From: Bacteroidota bacterium
GTDB lineage: Bacteria; Bacteroidota; Bacteroidia; Chitinophagales; Chitinophagaceae
Direction: 5' to 3'
NCBI GenBank assembly: GCA_005883855.1
Contig: VBAU01000092.1
Coordinates: 7,760 to 18,925, forward strand
DNA length: 11,166 nucleotides
The notes under the pieces: model-generated
What the model was told of the DNA's origin: nothing
Database searches by the model: none
The model's input: the letters and a program-made list of their open reading frames with translations, nothing else
Program-made: the position numbers and the translations under genes
Shown: positions 8,891 to 11,166 of the stretch, piece after piece
Numbering within the stretch: the stretch's first letter is position 1
Layout: each line of letters begins with the position of its first letter

Positions 8891-8910
8891 TTAAAAATAT
8901 ATATTTTTAA
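8891..8910. repeat. Perfect 20-bp AT-only palindrome
   Basis: The 20 bases equal their own reverse complement (TTAAAAATAT followed by ATATTTTTAA) and contain no G or C. The palindrome sits 36 nt downstream of the gyrB stop. It could be a protein-binding dyad, a weak hairpin at the gyrB mRNA 3' end, or simply low-complexity spacer DNA. The sequence alone does not decide. Confidence 0.5.
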
Positions 8911-8945
8911 TAATGAGTATGGAAATTGCTTACTCGCGGGTCAAA

Positions 8946-9605
8946 CTAGACGTCAAGCTTTGCATATTTGGCATGGCTCTCAATAAAATCCCGGCGAGGC
9001 GCTACTTCGTCTCCCATGAGCATACTAAAGACGCGGTCCGCTTCAGCGGCGCTCTCGATTGTGACCTGTTTTAAGGTTCTCGTTGCCGGGTTCATTGTTG
9101 TTTCCCAAAGTTGGTCAGCGTTCATTTCGCCTAAACCTTTGTAGCGCTGAACGCCTACCGAATCATCCTTGCCACCGCCAATTCTTTCAATCAGCATTTT
9201 TCTTTGTTCTTCGTTCCATGCGTAAGCTTGCTCCTTGCCTTTTTTTACGAGATAGAGAGGGGGTTGGGCAATGTATACATATCCCTGCTCTACTAATTCA
9301 TTCATGTATCGATAAATGAATGTAAGTATCAATGTGGCAATATGGCTTCCGTCCACATCGGCATCGGTCATTATAATGAGCTTATGATAACGAAGCTTAT
9401 TCAAGTTTAAAGCTTTGGGGTCTTCCGGTGTTCCAACGGTAACACCCAACGCTGCGTACATGTTCCTGATCTCTTCGTTTTCATAGATTTTGTGCTCCAT
9501 TGCCTTTTCCACATTCAATATTTTTCCCCGCAATGGAAGGATAGCTTGGAAGCTTCTGTCCCGGCCCTGTTTTGCTGTGCCACCGGCACTATCACCTTCA
9601 ACTAA
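8946..9605 (-). CDS. gyrB: GyrB C-terminal part: TOPRIM and tail
   Basis: This is the DNA-cleavage half of gyrase B, which contributes the metal-binding TOPRIM fold and contacts GyrA. About 219 residues read from LVEGDSAGGTAKQGRD, with the catalytic Glu in EGDSAGG, then PLRGKILNVEKA, the Mg-binding DADVDGSHIATL, QPPLYLVKKGK, QRYKGLGEMN and a C-terminus ending HAKYAKLDV before the stop at 8946-8948. There is no credible own start: the first TTG (9533) lies after the catalytic Glu motif and corresponds to an internal Leu of PLRGK. It would therefore be translated only as part of a continuous gyrB or by frameshifting. All TOPRIM metal ligands are present; only the first beta strand leading into EGDSAGG is shortened. 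Confidence 0.9.
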   Translation of the reverse strand, partial: LVEGDSAGGTAKQGRDRSFQAILPLRGKILNVEKAMEHKIYENEEIRNMYAALGVTVGTPEDPKALNLNKLRYHKLIIMTDADVDGSHIATLILTFIYRYMNELVEQGYVYIAQPPLYLVKKGKEQAYAWNEEQRKMLIERIGGGKDDSVGVQRYKGLGEMNADQLWETTMNPATRTLKQVTIESAAEADRVFSMLMGDEVAPRRDFIESHAKYAKLDV

Positions 9606-10896
9606 CAGAACAATCTGCTAACTTTCCCGGCAGACCGCCACCACTTAACACAGATTTACGTTGCACAAGTTCCCTGGCCTTTCTTGCAGCGGCCCGAGCC
9701 TGTGCGGCGAGAATTACTTTATTAATGATATTCTTGGCGTCTCTTGGATTTTCTTCAAGGTAGGCCTCTAATACTTTTGAAACTGTCGAGTCGACAACTC
9801 CCATTACCTCGCTGTTGCCAAGCTTTGTTTTGGTTTGACCTTCAAACTGAGGCTCGGGAACCTTTACCGAAATTATGGCGCTTAGGCCTTCGCGAAAATC
9901 ATCACCTTCAATTTCAACCTTAGCCTTGTCAAACATGCCTTCCCTATCGCCATAACTCTTGAAAACCCTTGTCAATGCGCGGCGAAAACCTGAAACATGT
10001 GTGCCGCCTTCAATTGTATTAATATTGTTAACGTATGAATAAATGTGTTCGCTGTAACCGTCGTTATACACCAAGGCTACTTCTACAGCCACGTTGGTCA
10101 GCTCGTCCTTACCCTCAACAAATATGATTTTCGGAATGAGCGGGTTTCGACCCGCGTTCGTGTCGAGCATTTCTACAAACTCAACTATGCCACCCTCACT
10201 GTAAAATGATTTTGAGTATGCAATGTTTTCGTCTTCTTTCTCCCTGAGATCATTTAATGTGATACGAACGCCCTTATTCAAAAATGAGAGCTCTCTAAGA
10301 CGGCCTTCCAGGATGTCTTTTTTAAAAACGGTAGCAGTGAAAATCCCATCGTCGGGCCAGAAGTGGATAGTAGTTCCCGTCATTTCGCTTTCGCCGATCG
10401 CACGAACCTGGTACTGCGGGACGCCAATCTTGTATTCCTGCTCAAAAACTTTCCCTTCGCGATAAACCAACACATGAAGCTTCTTACTGAGCGCATTCAC
10501 ACAACTCACGCCTACGCCATGCAAGCCCCCTGACACCTTATACGAGTCCTTGTCAAACTTACCGCCAGCGTGCAGCACGGTCATCACTACTTCAAGAGCA
10601 CTGCGCTTTTCCTTCGCCATCATGCCCGTCGGGATTCCACGACCATCATCCTGAACAGAGATCGAGTTATCCTCGTGGATGTTGACAATAATATTTTTAC
10701 AATATCCCGCTAAAGCCTCATCAATAGAGTTATCTACGACCTCATAAACCAGGTGATGTAAACCTTTCTCACTAATATCACCGATAAACATTGCGGGGCG
10801 CCTGCGGACTGCTTCTAAACCCTCTAAAACCTGGATACTTTCTGCACCATAGCCATTGCCGGCTTGTACTTTTTCTGCGTTTATTTCTACATTCAT
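9598..10896 (-). CDS. gyrB: GyrB N-terminal part: ATPase and transducer
   Basis: This is the GHKL ATPase half of gyrase B, which powers negative supercoiling by closing an ATP-dependent clamp. It has 432 residues from ATG 10896 (MNVEINAEKVQ). Visible are YGAESIQVLEGLEAVRRRP, the catalytic Glu and Asn motif EVVDNSIDEALAG, DDGRGIPTG, the ATP-lid GGLHGVGVSCVNALS, and the transducer loop with the QTKTKLGN lysine, followed by RKSVLSGGGLPGKLADCS. The last two residues (V-S) and TGA at 9600-9598 are out-of-frame sequence. If the break is real, this product alone would be an ATPase domain without cleavage or GyrA-binding ability. Gyrase rather than ParE is favoured by the YGAESIQVLEGLEAVR opening and overall similarity to Bacteroidota GyrB. 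A TACATTTG box lies about 46 nt upstream. Confidence 0.92.
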   Translation of the reverse strand: MNVEINAEKVQAGNGYGAESIQVLEGLEAVRRRPAMFIGDISEKGLHHLVYEVVDNSIDEALAGYCKNIIVNIHEDNSISVQDDGRGIPTGMMAKEKRSALEVVMTVLHAGGKFDKDSYKVSGGLHGVGVSCVNALSKKLHVLVYREGKVFEQEYKIGVPQYQVRAIGESEMTGTTIHFWPDDGIFTATVFKKDILEGRLRELSFLNKGVRITLNDLREKEDENIAYSKSFYSEGGIVEFVEMLDTNAGRNPLIPKIIFVEGKDELTNVAVEVALVYNDGYSEHIYSYVNNINTIEGGTHVSGFRRALTRVFKSYGDREGMFDKAKVEIEGDDFREGLSAIISVKVPEPQFEGQTKTKLGNSEVMGVVDSTVSKVLEAYLEENPRDAKNIINKVILAAQARAAARKARELVQRKSVLSGGGLPGKLADCSVS

Positions 10897-10941
10897 AAAG
10901 GGGGGAAAATCCTCTCGCTTTGATCAAAAAAACATGACCTG

Positions 10942-10949
10942 CAAATGTA
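10942..10949 (-). promoter_or_regulatory. Bacteroidota-type -7 promoter box of gyrB
   Basis: Read on the minus strand the sequence is TACATTTG, a full match to the Bacteroidota consensus TAnnTTTG. The start point would fall near 10935, giving a leader of about 40 nt before ATG 10896. No convincing TTTG element is seen about 19-20 nt further upstream, so the -33 part is weak or absent. No strong Shine-Dalgarno precedes the start; a GAGAGGA stretch lies too far upstream. Confidence 0.55.
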
Positions 10950-11029
10950 CAAAATATAAGGGGGTTAAGCTCCTTTTTTAGCTAAGATTTATCAAGGTTT
11001 TTTGATTATTTTTTCCCTCGTTCCTCAAC

Positions 11030-11073
11030 AAAAAAAAGGTTGAAACAATTTGTTTCAACCAACTATTTTTTTT
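11030..11073 (-). terminator. Strong hairpin terminator, nearly symmetric
   Basis: GGTTGAAACA (11038-11047) and TGTTTCAACC (11051-11060) form a perfect 10-bp stem with an ATT loop. On the minus strand the complement of the A-run 11030-11037 gives eight T residues directly after the stem, 36 nt past the stop of the gene at the right edge. On the plus strand a T-run (11066-11073) follows five bases after the stem, so the element could work both ways. It separates the right-edge gene from gyrB, which then needs its own promoter. Confidence 0.85.
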
Positions 11074-11096
11074 GTTCTTTTAAGCGATTCAGAGCC

Positions 11097-11166
11097 TCAT
11101 TTTTTTACAATTTGGGCAACCATTACCGCTTCCGTACAAATCTTTCCTCCTGAGTAAACGTTGCCT
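11097..11166 (-). CDS. C-terminal end of a probable FabZ-type dehydratase (LpxC-FabZ fusion?)
   Basis: Only the last 22 codons lie in the window, ending at TGA 11099-11097. The tail (KICTEAVMVAQIVKK, preceded by GNVYSGG) resembles the final beta strand of hotdog-fold 3-hydroxyacyl-ACP dehydratases, which often end in a G-K-x-x-x-E-A-x-x-M-A-x-I-V pattern. In many Bacteroidota FabZ is fused behind LpxC, an enzyme of lipid A synthesis, so the gene may be that fusion. With so few residues this is a tentative assignment. A strong terminator lies directly downstream. Confidence 0.5.
   Translation of the reverse strand, partial: GNVYSGGKICTEAVMVAQIVKK

Larger units (their letters stand above)
8946..10896 (-). 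pseudogene. gyrB: DNA gyrase subunit B, frame broken by an internal deletion
   Basis: The two open frames below together make one GyrB. The N-terminal frame is correct to LPGKLADCS (last matching codon TCT at 9609-9607), then runs V-S-stop. The C-terminal frame resumes with LVEGDSAGG from TTA at 9605-9603. Family members carry about ten further residues between DCS and LVEG (typically ending C-E-L/I-F); here a single base (9606) separates the two blocks. The break therefore looks like loss of roughly 29 nt rather than a one-base slip. Joined, the parts give 649 residues, close to the usual 650-660 of the short GyrB form without the enterobacterial insert. Because gyrB is normally essential and single copy and both parts are otherwise clean, an assembly or sequencing error is at least as likely as true inactivation. 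Confidence 0.8.

Noticed and set aside
9595..9610. Programmed ribosomal frameshift in gyrB
   Set aside because: No slippery heptamer or downstream structure is evident, and conserved residues are missing, which frameshifting would not explain.
9590..9625. Intein or intron at the EGDSAGG site of gyrB
   Set aside because: Inteins are known at this GyrB motif, but the two flanks are separated by only one base and no intein sequence is present.
10995..11018. Stem ATCAA / TTGAT followed by a T-run on the plus strand
   Set aside because: The stem is only five AT-rich base pairs and no plus-strand gene precedes it.

Overview
The window looks like a chromosomal segment of a Bacteroidota bacterium, probably close to Chitinophagaceae. 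The evidence is a very large secreted protease ending in a type IX secretion (T9SS) C-terminal sorting domain, a short-form GyrB of Bacteroidota type, a TAnnTTTG-type -7 box upstream of gyrB, and start codons without strong Shine-Dalgarno sequences. The family placement is inference from protein style; no database search was possible.

Layout: (1) 1-2900, plus strand: the 3' five-sixths of mfd, the transcription-repair coupling factor, cut by the left window edge. (2) 2901-3136: a gene-poor gap with an imperfect stem-loop and a dubious 34-codon ORF. (3) 3137-8509, plus strand: a 1790-residue exported subtilisin-like (S8) protease with a signal peptide, an intact catalytic set, a string of beta-sandwich modules including a duplicated two-domain unit, and a T9SS sorting tail. 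(4) 8500-8528: a hairpin that acts as terminator for the opposing small gene and overlaps the protease stop codon. (5) 8551-8754, minus strand: a 67-residue protein of unknown function. (6) 8755-8945: a gap with an AT-only palindrome and a weak stem-loop. (7) 8946-10896, minus strand: gyrB, broken into two frames at about 9606, exactly at the entrance of the TOPRIM domain. (8) 10897-11096: gyrB leader and promoter, then a strong hairpin terminator. (9) 11097-11166, minus strand: the last 22 codons of a gene whose product resembles the C-terminus of FabZ or an LpxC-FabZ fusion.

mfd and gyrB are housekeeping genes for DNA repair and topology. The protease is an independent secreted factor, probably for extracellular protein degradation. 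The two sides of the window are transcribed towards each other and meet at 8509-8551. I see no CRISPR array, phage, transposon, tRNA or rRNA. The most noteworthy points are the gyrB break, the modular duplication in the protease with an unassigned domain before its sorting tail, and the cysteine-free 67-residue protein. I do not see a convincing new multi-gene system here.
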